Shown in pieces: positions 1-10,654 of a DNA stretch of 28,002 nucleotides; the stretch's first letter is position 1, and each line of letters begins with the position of its first letter. The notes below the pieces were generated by a model. The model made no database searches and was not told the origin of the DNA. It saw only the letters and a program-made list of their open reading frames with translations. Source of the stretch: Gnetum montanum. Its lineage: Eukaryota > Streptophyta > Gnetopsida > Gnetales > Gnetaceae. The translations under genes were made by a program, and so were the position numbers. Where the stretch lies: contig MNCI01002966.1 of NCBI GenBank assembly GCA_015680685.1, positions 2,053-30,054 on the forward strand, in the 5' to 3' direction.

Positions 1-780
1 GAGATAGAATATTTTCCATGTGCCCACAGTAGGAGTCCCCCAAGTGAACGGTTCTTTATTCGAGTAGCTTTGTACCTGAACGCAAGTTGTGTATGACAAT
101 AAAGATGAGCCTTGTGGATAAACCTTGCAGTACATGGATAGGTTTATTTAATGTTATTTATTTCTTTCCTAGTAAGCGTGGCATGAGTACGACTTGGTTA
201 TGAGCATTGACGAATGTGTATGGCTAACCAAGGAATCGGCTACTCATCGCAATTAGATTCTCTCACCCTTACCTCCTAGAACCTGGGACAAGTACAACTT
301 GATTACGAGCATCTACGGATGTGTAGGGCTAGTCAAGGAATCAGCTACTCGTCACACTTAGGCTAGTTAGGTGCCTTAGTACAACCACTTCGAGCACGTG
401 CGTTACGTGTGGTGATCCGAGTAATGATTAGTGTTTGGTAACCATAGTTGCACAGTTCAAGGTATGTATGGTAAGTGGGAACAGATGCTAACGCTAGTTA
501 ATATAGACTTAGGTCCTTAGTTAGAGTTATTTAGCCTTCTCAACCCTTCATCCTTTAGCATAGGAGATAAACCTGAAAAGACCAAAAAAATCATATACCT
601 TGGACTTACTTAACCATACACTGTGACAACAACAAGTAAGTCTGGGAAGACAACGAATGATTAACCCCAAGTGTTCCATGGGGCATTTAGGCATTTAGTC
701 TATGAAGTTTGACCGGATCGTGCGTGCGACGCTCGTTTCATATGGTTGAGTGTAGGGGTACCTCGCCACTCATCAGGTGG
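1..780. repeat. CpG-rich segment of unknown identity, edge of another insertion
   Basis: No convincing reading frame is visible on either strand. I count about 25 CpG dinucleotides here, against only about two in the next 2.3 kb, so this segment has a different history from its neighbour. It contains a diverged direct duplication (about 180-256 and 288-363). Its right edge coincides with the loss of similarity between element A's gag and element B's gag near 780-805, so it probably inserted into or replaced the end of A. It could be an LTR or another part of a younger element; its left end is outside the window. Confidence 0.45.
180..363. repeat. Diverged direct duplication, ~76 bp units 108 bp apart
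   Basis: The stretch at about 180-256 (core words GAGTACGACTTGG, GGCTAACCAAGGAATC and GGCTACTC) recurs at about 288-363 with scattered substitutions (AAGTACAACTTGA, GGCTAGTCAAGGAATC, GCTACTC). A much weaker third copy may begin near 379. The role is unknown; such short duplications are common inside LTRs. Confidence 0.6.
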
Positions 781-799
781 GCTTTGATCATGGATTGTT

Positions 800-3082
800 A
801 TGATTTTTCTTATTAAAGGTGGGGGAACCCTAATAACAAATGGTTTCTTAGGATTTGGAGGATTATTATCTCATGATGTGGGTTGTGAAGTTGATGCCAT
901 TGAAGGGCAAACATGTATGATGAAAGGCTTCTTAGGTGTTGGAGGAGGTGATACTCATATGACAAAGGGCTCTCTAGGCTTTATGTTTTGGGGCTGAGGT
1001 GGTACTTTGATGATAAATGATTCTCTAGGATGATTAGACTATATGGTTTCTATGAATGAGGCTACTATATATGATTTATTGTTGGCACTTGGAGAATTGG
1101 ACTCATTCAACATCAACTCTTCATGGTTGATCATTTTCTATAGGTCATATTTTAATGCTAGGAAAAATCTATGTCATGACTGACCATTTACTGATAATGG
1201 CAATACCTATTTAGTCTCAAGTACTATGGTAGCTTGGGATCATCCTTAGTTACTATTGTTGGATCTTTAGCTATATCATAAAGATAGTTTTTTATGTTGT
1301 ATATGGGTTGTCTTTAAACAATTGTTCTAAAAGCTTAGAGGGCTTCATAAGTAACCTTGTGTACCTAGACCTATCATTCCATCCAAAATTTTACCTTCTT
1401 TGGTTTGGGACATAGGAAGTGAATAGTTGTGACAAGTTAGAAGATATGTTGCAAGGTGATGATCCCTATATCTCTACTTGTTTTGACTCTTTTGTTACTA
1501 TGGCCATGGTTGTGTGTTATTGTCTAGTTTTATTACTATCCTTCCTTCTATGTTTAATTTTATAGGTCACATAAGCTAGGTCATTGCTTGCCTCAACTAC
1601 CTCCTTGATATTCTTAGTTTGTGAAAAGTCTTGACTCAATGATTGAGGCTCTATGTAATAGACCTTTAACTTGATGAAGTCATTTACTTCTCTCCTAAAG
1701 ATGGCCAAGTGGTGAGTTTCAAAGATAGGCTATGGAATCTCATTAAGCATTGAATTCCATCTTTAAATGAATGTTTTAAATGGTTCAAGTGCCCCTTGCT
1801 TCACCTTTATTAATTGATCCAATGTGGCATTAGACTTCAAGTTGTATTTGAAGCAGTTGACAAATTGGTTTATTAGGTCCTCAAGGAAAGAGATGGAACC
1901 TCTAGGAAAGTTTTGGTACTAATCTGGAGCCTTACCCTTAAGGTACATAAGGAAAATCTGTAGTATCATATGAGGACAAGCTTGTAAAAAGAGGCACTCA
2001 GGCTTAAAGGTAATCAAGTGTACATTGGGATTCCCTTCATCATTTTATTTGGTGAAGTTTGATATAGGAAAGCCTATGAGTAAGGTTATTTAAGGCATAG
2101 TAGGGCTTATAGGATCATCTTGGTAAAATTCTAGAACCTTGACTATTTGAGTTGTACTAGCCTTAAGTTTTTGTAGCACTTTGATAAGGTCTTGGATCAT
2201 TTGAAAGGCTTGATCCAAGCCTTGGAGCATCCTTGTGGGTTGTAGTATTTGTGTTGATGATTAAGGAGAGAGTTGTGAGACGTGAGGTTGTACAATTAAC
2301 TTTGGCATAGAGGAAAGAGGTTGTGTGGGTTAAATAAGGACAAAAATGTTTAAGTTATAACTTGTAATATGAAGGAGAGAAAGGGAGTGTGAGAGGCCTA
2401 TGTTGCTTGGGATGCCAATGAGGGTCTTGTTGGTTTAACAAAGGGAGATGGTAAGGTTGACATCACTAGGGTTGGGTAGATGGGATTAGATTTTATTGTA
2501 AAGTGTATGGATGAGAAGAAAGAAGTAAATTGAGACATATGTTGTGCCTAATGTGTGGAAATAATAGACATAGATCCAAATATGGTAGGATGTATAGGAG
2601 TGGAATTAGGCCAAGGAACTTATCTCATCAATGAGGTAAGAGATATGGAGTTGGGAGTAGTTGTTTGGGGATCCAAACATTGGAAAAGACTTTCAACAAA
2701 GGTGTTTGGCTATGATTCAACCTCAAACTCATTCTTTCTCTTCTTGGTGATTCTTTGAGCTAATTTCTTCACTAAACTCATTAAACTCTATGAGTTGTAT
2801 GAGCATTTGTGCATAAAAGCTAGTGAGAGGGATTTGGTCATAAGGAGATGGGATGTATGCTTTCCCATCCTAGTGCATAATTTTGAATTGATTCTTAGTG
2901 TCAAATTTGGAGCATGGTATCAAGAAACCAAATTGTATCTTCACATAGAGGAATTTTTAGAACTCTTCATTAATCACCATAAAATCTAGGTTCTTTTCCC
3001 TCTACCTTAGTGATTGTCTTTATTCTATGACCATAGGTTCTTTTCGGTCATAGAAATAAATTGCATCTTGGCTAGAGGCCAT
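800..3082 (-). pseudogene. Element A: decayed Ty3/gypsy gag, minus strand
   Basis: This is the gag (capsid and RNA-binding polyprotein) of an LTR retrotransposon, read right to left from a start codon at 3082 (MASSQDAIYFYD). In order I see an N-terminal part with the words YIPSPYDQIPLT near 2810-2860; a capsid-like block around 2050-1750 with NPNVHLITF, PRGSISFLEDLINQF and IKVKQG, which fits the Retrotrans_gag family; an open stretch 1708-1517 beginning MAIFRREVNDFIKLKVYY; a remnant Cys/His region near 1180-1215 followed by LALKYDL; and a C-terminal run of four PF[VI]I-type proline-rich repeats between about 1050 and 810. Every block has a counterpart in the same order in element B's gag, which is the main reason to believe the reading. 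Many stops and several frameshifts make it non-functional. No pol follows; similarity ends near 800. Confidence 0.8.
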
Positions 3083-5120
3083 GTATGTAAGGTTTAGTGG
3101 TAAAATTTTTAATTTGTAAAAATACATTAATTAATAGCAACCAAACTATTTCAAGCTAGTAAAAACTAAGTTGGGATTTATAAAATCAAGTTGGACTAAT
3201 AAAAACTAATCTTGCTTTGAAAAAATAAGCTAGGCTTTAAAAGGTCCAATAGTTGTTGTAAAAATTTAGATATTTTGAAAAATGATTGTTGGTATTTTGT
3301 TAAGTTTTGGAAAGATATGTTGGTATTTTTCAAAAAATGTGTTGGTGATAAGAAGAGAAAATTTTTGGTTTGCTTTTTTAAGGGGAATTTTTATTTTATA
3401 AAAAACTATGCTAGGTATTATTGTGCAACCAAGATAAAAATGTTATTTTTTTCTAAAATATAGGTTGACTATCTTGGAAGGCAACACTTGGATTTTTGGG
3501 TATGAGAAAATGTAATTAGTTCACCAAAACTATGTTGGGTACTTTGGTAAAGGGGAAAAAATGGGTTGGTATTGTCAAGAGACCTAATGGAAAAATTCAC
3601 ACCATGAAATGGGTGATGAAAAGGTGTGCTATCTTTTGGAAACCCAAGGAAAATTTTTAACATCCAAATATTGCAAGTTTCTTAAGAAACTACATTGGCT
3701 TCCAAAAGTCCAACAATTGTTGTGAATTTCATAGTAACACCCAAGTTGATTTCAACAACCATGTTGGATATTAGTTGTAGGAGGATGGATGGCAATGTTA
3801 ATTTTTTCATGGTAAAATTTAAAGGTTTCAATGTAAATTTTAAGAGTTTTAAATTGCAAAAAAAATTGTTTAAAAAAGGATAAAGAAAAATTGGATGAAG
3901 AACTTAGGTGGAGGCCCTCCTTCTAGTGCTAGAAATTATAACACCTAAAAAATTTAGTGCTAAAAAACCAAAAAATTCTAGTTGAAATAGTTTAACTATA
4001 GATCCAAAGGACCTTTATGAAGAGGACTTGGAAAGTGTAAATGATTCAATATGATTTCACAGAGAATGTAGATCTAAGCTAAGAAAAAGTACAAAATTTA
4101 AACTTAGACTAAACTTGCACAAACCAATGTACTAATGATTTTTATTAAGATGATAAAAAATTTCCAAGAGTAGAGTTTCAAGATGTACAAGTTTATGTCT
4201 AGATACTCAAGGAGTTTCTTGAATAGAGCTTGAAGCCTATTGAAATTGGTAGGTTGTGTTTCACAATCAACTACATGATCCAAATACTTCCTAACTTCAA
4301 TCACCAAAATTTCTTGGGGATTTTTAGATAAAGTAATTATAACATTGGTTGCCCATGTGCAACATTGGTTGTGAAAGGGGTAAGGTATGTATAGAATTGG
4401 CTACAAATGGGGTAAGGTATGTGTAGCATTGGCTACAAAAGAGGTAAGGTAATTGTAGCATTGGTTTCCAAGAGGGTAAGGTATGTGCTTGACTTTTTCT
4501 TGCAATGGTACTATGTTGAGAGTCTCCAATGTCCAAGTAGTTGGTAATTTAATAAAAGGTCCTCCAAAATGCCAAAAGTTCTAAGTGTTTAAGGTTGTAA
4601 AGGGTGAAACCAAGAAAATTTTTGGTAGTAGAAGATTTTTTTGTGGAACTCCTTCACCATGTTTAAATTTTGTTTTATAGCATATATGATTGCTAGTTTT
4701 TGGTTACAAATCTCTGCCATGATTAGTGATAGATTAGTTTCATTTGTAGGTGTAGTAGGCCATTATTTTCGACATAGGTTTTCATTTATGGTAAGTTTTG
4801 ATGCACCTAGGCTAGCAAAACCATGATGAATATCATAAATAGTAAATAGACTTTTCCAACTATGCTAGATTCACCCATCTACGTTGGCCTCATGGGAAAA
4901 AAACTAGCATCATGAAGCGATGCTAGAACTAGTGGAGCAATGCTAGAATTATTAGAGCAACACTAACCTAGCTAGAAAAAAAAAACTGCAACCACTCCAA
5001 CATTAGCTTTTGTGAAAAAGTAGAAACCCCACAACTCTAATGTTGGCTTTGTGGCATCCATGCTAAAGGTTATCGGTACTACATTTTCCATTACTGGGAA
5101 AGTGAAAACCCAACCCCAAC
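3083..5120. other. No gene seen; possible decayed 5' leader/LTR of element A
   Basis: This AT-rich stretch lies immediately upstream of A's gag start on the minus strand, where a leader and 5' LTR would be expected. I could not align it convincingly with element B's LTR, although similar words built on CCAACATTG occur in both. It holds degenerate repeats of a GTTGGTATTTT word around 3285-3345 and a clear 32-bp minisatellite at 4377-4493. Short open frames here show no recognisable protein. Confidence 0.35.
4377..4493. repeat. 32-bp minisatellite, about 3.7 copies
   Basis: Copies begin at about 4377, 4409, 4441 and 4473. Each starts with a word like GGGGTAAGGTATGTG and continues with TAGCATTGGCTACAAA. 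The period is 32, not a multiple of three, so the open frame running through it on the minus strand is unlikely to be selected coding sequence. Confidence 0.8.
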
Positions 5121-5439
5121 ATTGGATGTAGGTATTTCCAGCGTAGTTAAGTTTGTGGCCCATGTAAAACCCATGAAAATTCCAAATTTGGTAGTTTTCA
5201 AGGAATTTTCATCCTTCCCAAATCCAAATATAGACATGGCATTGCTTTTTCAACTTGAAAGTATGGCTACAACAACTTATGAGGTATTTTTTTCAGCCCC
5301 AAAAGTTCAAGTATGTGATATTGTAGCTCATGGACTACAATCTTAACATTTTACAATAAAAGTTCTAGCCTAAGGTTTGATAGTGAAGGTTATAATGCCC
5401 AAAAGGTTACAACATGAATTTTCATAGTGGTGTTTTAGG

Positions 5440-5940
5440 ACCAATGATGAAGATCAAGTCACTCATATAAGAGAATTTAAAATCATACTTGCAATGTTGG
5501 CACCTCAAAGTAGAGATAGAACTAAAATGGTTGCCCTCAAATCAATCTTTAAAGATAAAGTTGATTTTTTGTTGCAAACCCTTAGGACACAAGTTAGTTC
5601 ATTGGATGAACTCAAGGCTACCTTTATCCAAAGGTTTCTTTCCAATGATAGGTTGTACTCATTGAGAAAGCAATTGATGAGTTCATGTATCAAGAAGATG
5701 AGGATTATGAGAGTAATTTTGATAGGTTCAAAGGCTTGTGCTTAAAAACCCTAACCATGGATTTCCATTCCACCAACTTATCCAAATCTTTGTAGAGTAC
5801 CTATTTCCATATTGTAGGCAAGATGTTAACTTTGTGTGTGGTGGAAATATATTTAATGTAACATTGGAGGATAACTAAAGGATAATAGATTCAACGGTTA
5901 ATCAAAGAAATAGATGCCAAAACCCAATGTCATGCAAGAA
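5440..5940 (+). pseudogene. Element C: Ty3/gypsy gag fragment
   Basis: A capsid-type gag segment is readable through two frameshifts. The frame beginning near 5440 gives DEDQVTHIREFK and then TLRTQVSSLDELKATFIQRF, the conserved region where retrotransposon gag proteins have a W..L...S..SWDEL...F pattern. After a frameshift near 5680 it continues MYQEDEDYESNFDRFKGLC, and after another near 5793 it reads YCRQDVNFVCGGNIFNV, matching the region of plant Ty3/gypsy gag in which a short Gly-rich GG..(F/M) motif precedes a glutamate-rich helix. It differs from the gag of A and B, so it is a separate, possibly Athila-like, family. It stops abruptly at the start of B's 5' LTR, which suggests B inserted into it; the rest of C should lie beyond the window's right end. 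An open frame at 5122-5346 may be an earlier part of the same protein, but I cannot show this. Confidence 0.65.
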
Positions 5941-5942
5941 AT

Positions 5943-7825
5943 TGAAACACCACCAAAGTTTCTTGTTGTAACCTTCTTTTCATTGTGGCCTTCACCCCAT
6001 GAAACTTGAACCTAAACTTTATTGTAAGTGTGAAGATTATAATCCAAGAGATGCAATTTTACACTTTGGTTTTGGAGACTGAAACATGCTCATAAGTGGT
6101 CAAAGCCTTAACCTCCAAGTGAAAAACATCATATTATGCCTATATTTGGGCTAGGGGAGCTATGGTTAAAAATTCCTTTTGGGATGTCATGATTGATATT
6201 TTAATGGGTTTTCCGGGGTAATGACATTTTCCAAGCTAGAGATTCCTATTGGGGATGTGGCCCACCTACCCTCAATGTTGGGGGATAATATGTCAATCAT
6301 GTTGAGGGTGGAGGGGTACAACCCTTATCCCTAATGTTGACATTACATCCCCCTAGCATTACACCTTCTCCCCCAACATTACTCTAGAATGGCCCAAGAT
6401 TCTAGCATTACACCAACTTCAATGAGGATCCTGCATATCAATGTTTTTGTTAGAAGGTCTAGCATCGATGGAATAACTAGCAAGGATGAAATTCCTATTT
6501 ACTATCTTTAGTAAATGGAATGGCCATTAGGATAAAACACTTATGATACATTGTAACCTCCAAAATTTTGACACCTGCCACACCTACATGGATAGAAATT
6601 TGTTAGAATTTGTAGTCAAATTTGAAAAATTTATAGCCAATTTGTAGTCAAAAACCTATAAAACCTAAGCACCAACACCATATACAAGTTCCATGAATTT
6701 GGTAGTTCCATACGTTTCATTTTTAGGCATACTATATGATTCAAGAGCTATTGCAAACTTGCATACATGCAGCTTCTTAAATCCCCCAACATGGAACCCC
6801 CTTACAACCATTATCACATGTTTACCCCTCTTGAGATTTGTGAGATTTTGGTACTAATGCTACACACATGGGAACCAAAACTCTCAACTTTCCCCTCTCT
6901 AGTAACCCAAATCCCTCACATCTCTCATCCCGCTAAATAAGAAACATTGCAGATCTGTTGTGGAAATAGAGAATGTTCAATAGCTTTGGGAGTGGAAAAA
7001 CCTTCTAACCATGGAACTAATTGTAGCACTTTTAACAAATTTTGAATCCCCATCCAAGTAAATCCCATCCTCCTTCAGGTCATCTTGTACACATTTTTTG
7101 TACATCTATTACCTTTTTAAAATAAAAATTTTATAGTTTCATTTGTATCTTTTAGATCTACATTCTATATTTTACATTTTATTATCATGTTTTACCCTAC
7201 TTATGTCCCTAGGTGATCTACCAAATTGTCTAGGGTACCCTGAAACTATTTTTCATAGAGGGCCTTGGGATCCATGGTTAAGGCTATTGTGCTGGCAATT
7301 TCTCAATTTCTCTAGCAATTGAGATTTTTAGTTATAGTTTTTTCACATTAGAAGGAGGTCCTTTAACCAATTTTTACATCGAAACCTTTTTGCCCCATTG
7401 CCAACATTGTTTTTATTTCAAAATCTATAATTTTTTACATCAAAACCTTTGAAAATCTCCAAGCACCCAACATTGCCACTCATACCCCCTTCAATAAAAT
7501 CCTAGCGTAGAAATTGCAAGTGTTTGGATTTTTAGAATTTTCACAAAAATTGCTATGAATTCTAAGGTTAACATTGATTTTTAGGTTCGACGTTTACCCC
7601 TTTTTCTGCCAAAAGTTTCTTAGTAAGGTGAGTTTTGGTGGTTCCACCACCCAAATCCCCATCCCCCCTTGCTATGGAAATTGTTAGCTTGCCAAACGCA
7701 TCTTTTTGTGGAAATTTCAAGCTTCCACTTTGGTTTTCAACCCCATCCTTCCACTCCAACATTGCAAAGAAAGGTGTGAGATCTTCCCATCTTATCTCCA
7801 TTTCTTTTAATTTTTATTTTCAACA
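5943..7825 (+). repeat. 5' LTR of element B
   Basis: The LTR starts TGAAACACCAC at 5943, and the same start occurs at 27287. Collinear similarity to 27287-28002 runs through shared landmarks such as GTGGCCCACCTACCCTCA, GATTCTAGCATTACACCAAC and GGATAAAACACTTA, up to about 6660. Beyond that the partner copy leaves the window. The right edge is inferred from a CA followed by a primer-site-like word at 7827. An inverted repeat (CCCTCAA at 6269-6275 and TTGAGGG at 6302-6308) lies inside it. Short open frames within 7568-7919 look like chance frames. Confidence 0.75.
6657..6663 (+). promoter_or_regulatory. TATA box candidate in the 5' LTR of B
   Basis: TATAAAA lies about 715 bp into the LTR, where the U3/R promoter of a long plant LTR could sit. 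The 3' LTR copy reads CCTATTGTA at the corresponding place, so the motif has decayed there or is coincidental here. Confidence 0.4.
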
Positions 7826-7826
7826 T

Positions 7827-7838
7827 TGGTATAGCTAC
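7827..7838 (+). other. Possible tRNA primer-binding site of B
   Basis: TGGTATAGCTAC begins with the first six bases of the plant initiator-methionine primer site (TGGTATCAGAGC) and lies just after an LTR-like CA end. The second half only matches if small deletions are allowed. It is followed by a ~250 bp leader up to gag. Confidence 0.35.
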
Positions 7839-8085
7839 TAGTTTAGTGTGGTTGGGGTTTGATATCCATTGTTTACTATTTTTATCAAAGGGGGTATAGC
7901 CCCTTTGATAACTACTCACTATTTATAGCCAGGGACATGTTTTTAGCTATTTTGACCTTTTTAGCCTTTTATAGATTCCAATTGATAGAATTCATTCTTT
8001 TATAATATTGTTAGGCAATTTTAAGCACTTTTTCATCATGTTATTCTAACAATAAATCAAATTTCCCTTCAAATTACCTAAGAAT
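7839..8085 (+). other. Leader of element B, no gene seen
   Basis: This AT-rich untranslated stretch lies between the candidate primer site and the start of gag. It contains an imperfect inverted repeat around 7884-7911 (ATCAAAGGGG... pairing with CCCCTTTGAT), which could fold in the RNA. No coding signal was found. Confidence 0.45.
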
Positions 8086-8240
8086 GTGTTTGGCCAATAG
8101 GTCGTAAAGGTCTATGACCCCAAAGATCCTATCATGGTCAAGTGTAGGAAATCTTTGTGACTTAGGGTGAAAAGTCTTCAGTTATTGATGAAAAATAAAG
8201 ATTACTACAACTTTATTTATCCCAAGATCTAAACTAGCAT
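8086..8240 (+). pseudogene. Element B gag, N-terminal part before the nested insertion
   Basis: The frame reads VYDPKDPIMVK from 8110 and LLMKNKDYYNFIYPKI just before 8240. It aligns with the N-terminus of element A's gag (FYDRKEPMVIE and following). The expected start codon has decayed; by alignment with A it lies near 8086, where GTG is found. The last two bases at 8239-8240 plus the first base at 15388 make one codon, and the same frame then continues, so this and 15388-17555 are halves of one gene split by element beta. Confidence 0.8.
8236..8240 (+). repeat. Left target-site duplication of element beta
   Basis: AGCAT lies directly before the TG that opens beta's left LTR. The five bases after beta's right LTR (15383-15387) are GGCAT, a 4 of 5 match whose single difference is an A/G transition. 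Confidence 0.65.
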
Positions 8241-9926
8241 TGTCACATCCCCATTCCCAAATGATGCTACTAACTAATGAATATGGTGTCTCTTCATAAT
8301 AAGTGTTATTATTATCTTAATAAGATCCAAAAGAGTAGTTCTAATTGAGACTTGAAAGAGCATGTTATAATAAAGGACATGTCTCTTAAGGTAACCTTTA
8401 GGGGTTTGACTTAAGGTAGTTATACCTAGGGTTAAAGGTCATGCAGGCATGGAGTGGTGGAGCTAGTACAAGCAAGTCACAGGAAGCTAGTTGAACTGGG
8501 ACACGAAGTGGACTGGCCATCCCTTCTAGCTAGGTTATAAGCCTAACCATGGTGGTAGTGCTTGATTACCTATAAGGGATAGATGCCAAAGGAATAAAAT
8601 ACTATGGAACACTCTCAGAGCATGATTTAGATTCATTATTCCATATCAATAAAGCATTTTTTCTTTTTCTTTCAACATTTTCCTATTATTTCTTTTATAC
8701 ATAATGTCAAATATCACATATNATAATTATTTAAAAAAAATGTCAAAATTTTAGGATCAAAAATCAACCCGCATTACTATTTACTCATACCAAACCCCTA
8801 CTCTATCATTGGTTGAACCACTACGTCAACCATCGAGGTAAGATGGAATAAAATAATAACAAAAAATTTAAATTTTTAAGTGGAAGGTTGTGGATTCAAT
8901 CCCCAAACTTCCAACTTTTAAAAAAAATGATAAAACAAAAATTTATTTATAAAAAAATGATGAAATAATAGTTTATTTAAAAAAATTGAGTGGGATGTCA
9001 TGGGTTCAAACCTTGACCCCCCAAGTTTAAAAATCTATTTTCTTTTTTTAAATAAAAAAATAAAATAATAAGACTAATTTATATTTAAAAGAAATTGTAG
9101 GCCATGCTGGCCTTGCAAGGACTACATAAGCCTAGTAGAAGTTACATAGGTCCTATAGGTAGTGTAGGCCCTATAGGGGTGATAGTGCCCTTATTCCTCC
9201 TGCCGCCATGCAACCCCACCATATCGTCACCACACACTGCTAACACACCCCACTACCTACCATGTTCCATGCCACCTACCTTCCTCCATGCTAATCCTCC
9301 TCATCGCAGCTCATTGGCTGCCATGATGCTCTAATCCTGCCCACTATTGCATGTCCACTACTACACCTACCCACTATTGTGCTGCTACATGCTCACCACT
9401 ATGCATCCACTATCTATCATTGCATGCCCATTACTATGTAGTGCCCTACATCTACTACCATAAATTACCTTCTATGCTACCATAAACTACCTTTCACGTT
9501 GCCACAAACTACCTCCTGCATCACCATAAACTTCCTTCTATGCTACCACAAACCACCTCCTATGGCAGCACAAATTGCCTCCCATGCCATTAGAAACCAC
9601 CTTTTGTGCCATCAAAACCCACCTATTGCATCAGCACAAATCACCTCTCTAAACGCTGCAAGAAACTGCCTCTCTATAGAACACATGTAGAAGTCATGCA
9701 GGCCTAGCCAAGCGACCATGCAAGCCTAGTGATGGGTTGTGATAGCCCAGTGTTGGACTATGTAGGCACTAAAATGGGCCATGTAGGCCTAGTTAAGAGC
9801 TATGCTGGCCCATAAGAGGGCCACATGGGCCTCANATTTGCATCTGAAATATTTTCTTTGTATGCATAATGTCTATTATATCATATATTTGACATTTACC
9901 ATGACATTCAGGGATGAGATGTCACA
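8241..9926 (+). repeat. Left LTR of element beta (8241-8721 plus 9836-9926), split by a foreign block
   Basis: It begins TGTCACATCCCCATT and ends GAGATGTCACA. It matches 14835-15382 in order: AACCATGGTGG, the AATAAAGCAT polyadenylation-like region, TTTTCCTATTATTTC, and then TATGCATAATGTCTA and the end. The match jumps exactly from the N at 8722 to the N at 9835, so the sequence between them does not belong to the LTR. Confidence 0.85.
8723..9834 (+). repeat. Left half of a second copy of repeat X, probably misplaced in the assembly
   Basis: This block, bounded by single Ns, matches 10656-11724 nearly end to end apart from substitutions and a ~50-60 bp insertion around 8824-8880. It ends GGGCCTCA, and the piece after the N at 12174 begins GAGATAGG; in the intact copy these two words are adjacent (11719-11732). 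Moving the block to 12174 would complete both this X copy and the left LTR of beta. The open frame 9104-9334 is also seen in the other copy as 10995-11354 but is interrupted and repetitive. Confidence 0.75.
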
Positions 9927-9928
9927 AC

Positions 9929-9940
9929 TGATATTGGAGC
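9929..9940 (+). other. Degenerate initiator-Met tRNA primer-binding site of beta
   Basis: TGATATTGGAGC begins two bases after the left LTR's end and matches 9 of 12 positions of the plant consensus TGGTATCAGAGC. The position directly after the LTR is what supports it. Confidence 0.6.
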
Positions 9941-10654
9941 AAACCACAACCCAAGGGACATTAAGAACCATGGGGCAAGTACAACATGAATCTAATGATG
10001 AACATTGAAGCCACAACATATGAAAGGAAATTAATCATCATCGGATGTACCATATGTTTGTGATGTAATTTTGAAGATATCTTTCCATTACCTTCACGAA
10101 TAATGGATCAGGCATCTATATTCCAGAAACCAACAAAATTCTTTGATAGATATCATTAACCGATGAAGATTTGATCACACCTCATCAAGATTCATCAATT
10201 ATAATAGATGTTGGTAAGACAATGATACACTGGTCTAGGTAACTTTAACCCATCTTACTACTATAATTATTAATTATTACCCATCTTAATACTATAATTA
10301 TTAATTGATTAGGATCATTGTTAAGTTTCTTTTTAGAAAGTTAGTAACCATGACTTAAATTGATCTTGTTTTGTTGAAATTCACTATCCAAGTAATTTAG
10401 AAGATTCCAAGTTACCATATGTCAACATAGAAATGTTAGTTGAACAAAATAGGCTATTTTGGTCCTTTTAATTCCTAAGAAAATAAACTTCATTTTTTAA
10501 ACATAAAACTAGATCCAACATGTATGACTTGTTGAGACAATTACAATAGTACAAATTTCATCTCAATTGGACTTACAGTTTGAGAGATATTGATGTTTAC
10601 AATATCTCATTATACATGCATTAAAATAATATATTATTATTATTATTATTATTT
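9941..10654 (+). other. Unique interior of beta, no gene seen
   Basis: No recognisable protein is encoded. A short open frame (9802-10008) spans the LTR end and is not credible as a gene. A microsatellite of TTA/ATT units lies at about 10633-10654, next to the start of repeat X. Confidence 0.5.

Noticed and set aside
2908-2923. TGGTATCAAGAA as a primer-binding site
   Set aside because: It lies inside the gag of element A, read on the wrong strand, with no LTR end next to it.
5943-9926. A single ~2.9 kb LTR combining the 5943 and 8241 repeats
   Set aside because: The partner of the 8241 repeat begins at 14835 without any of the 5943-type sequence before it. Also, 8241-15382 has its own near-matching target duplication and primer site.
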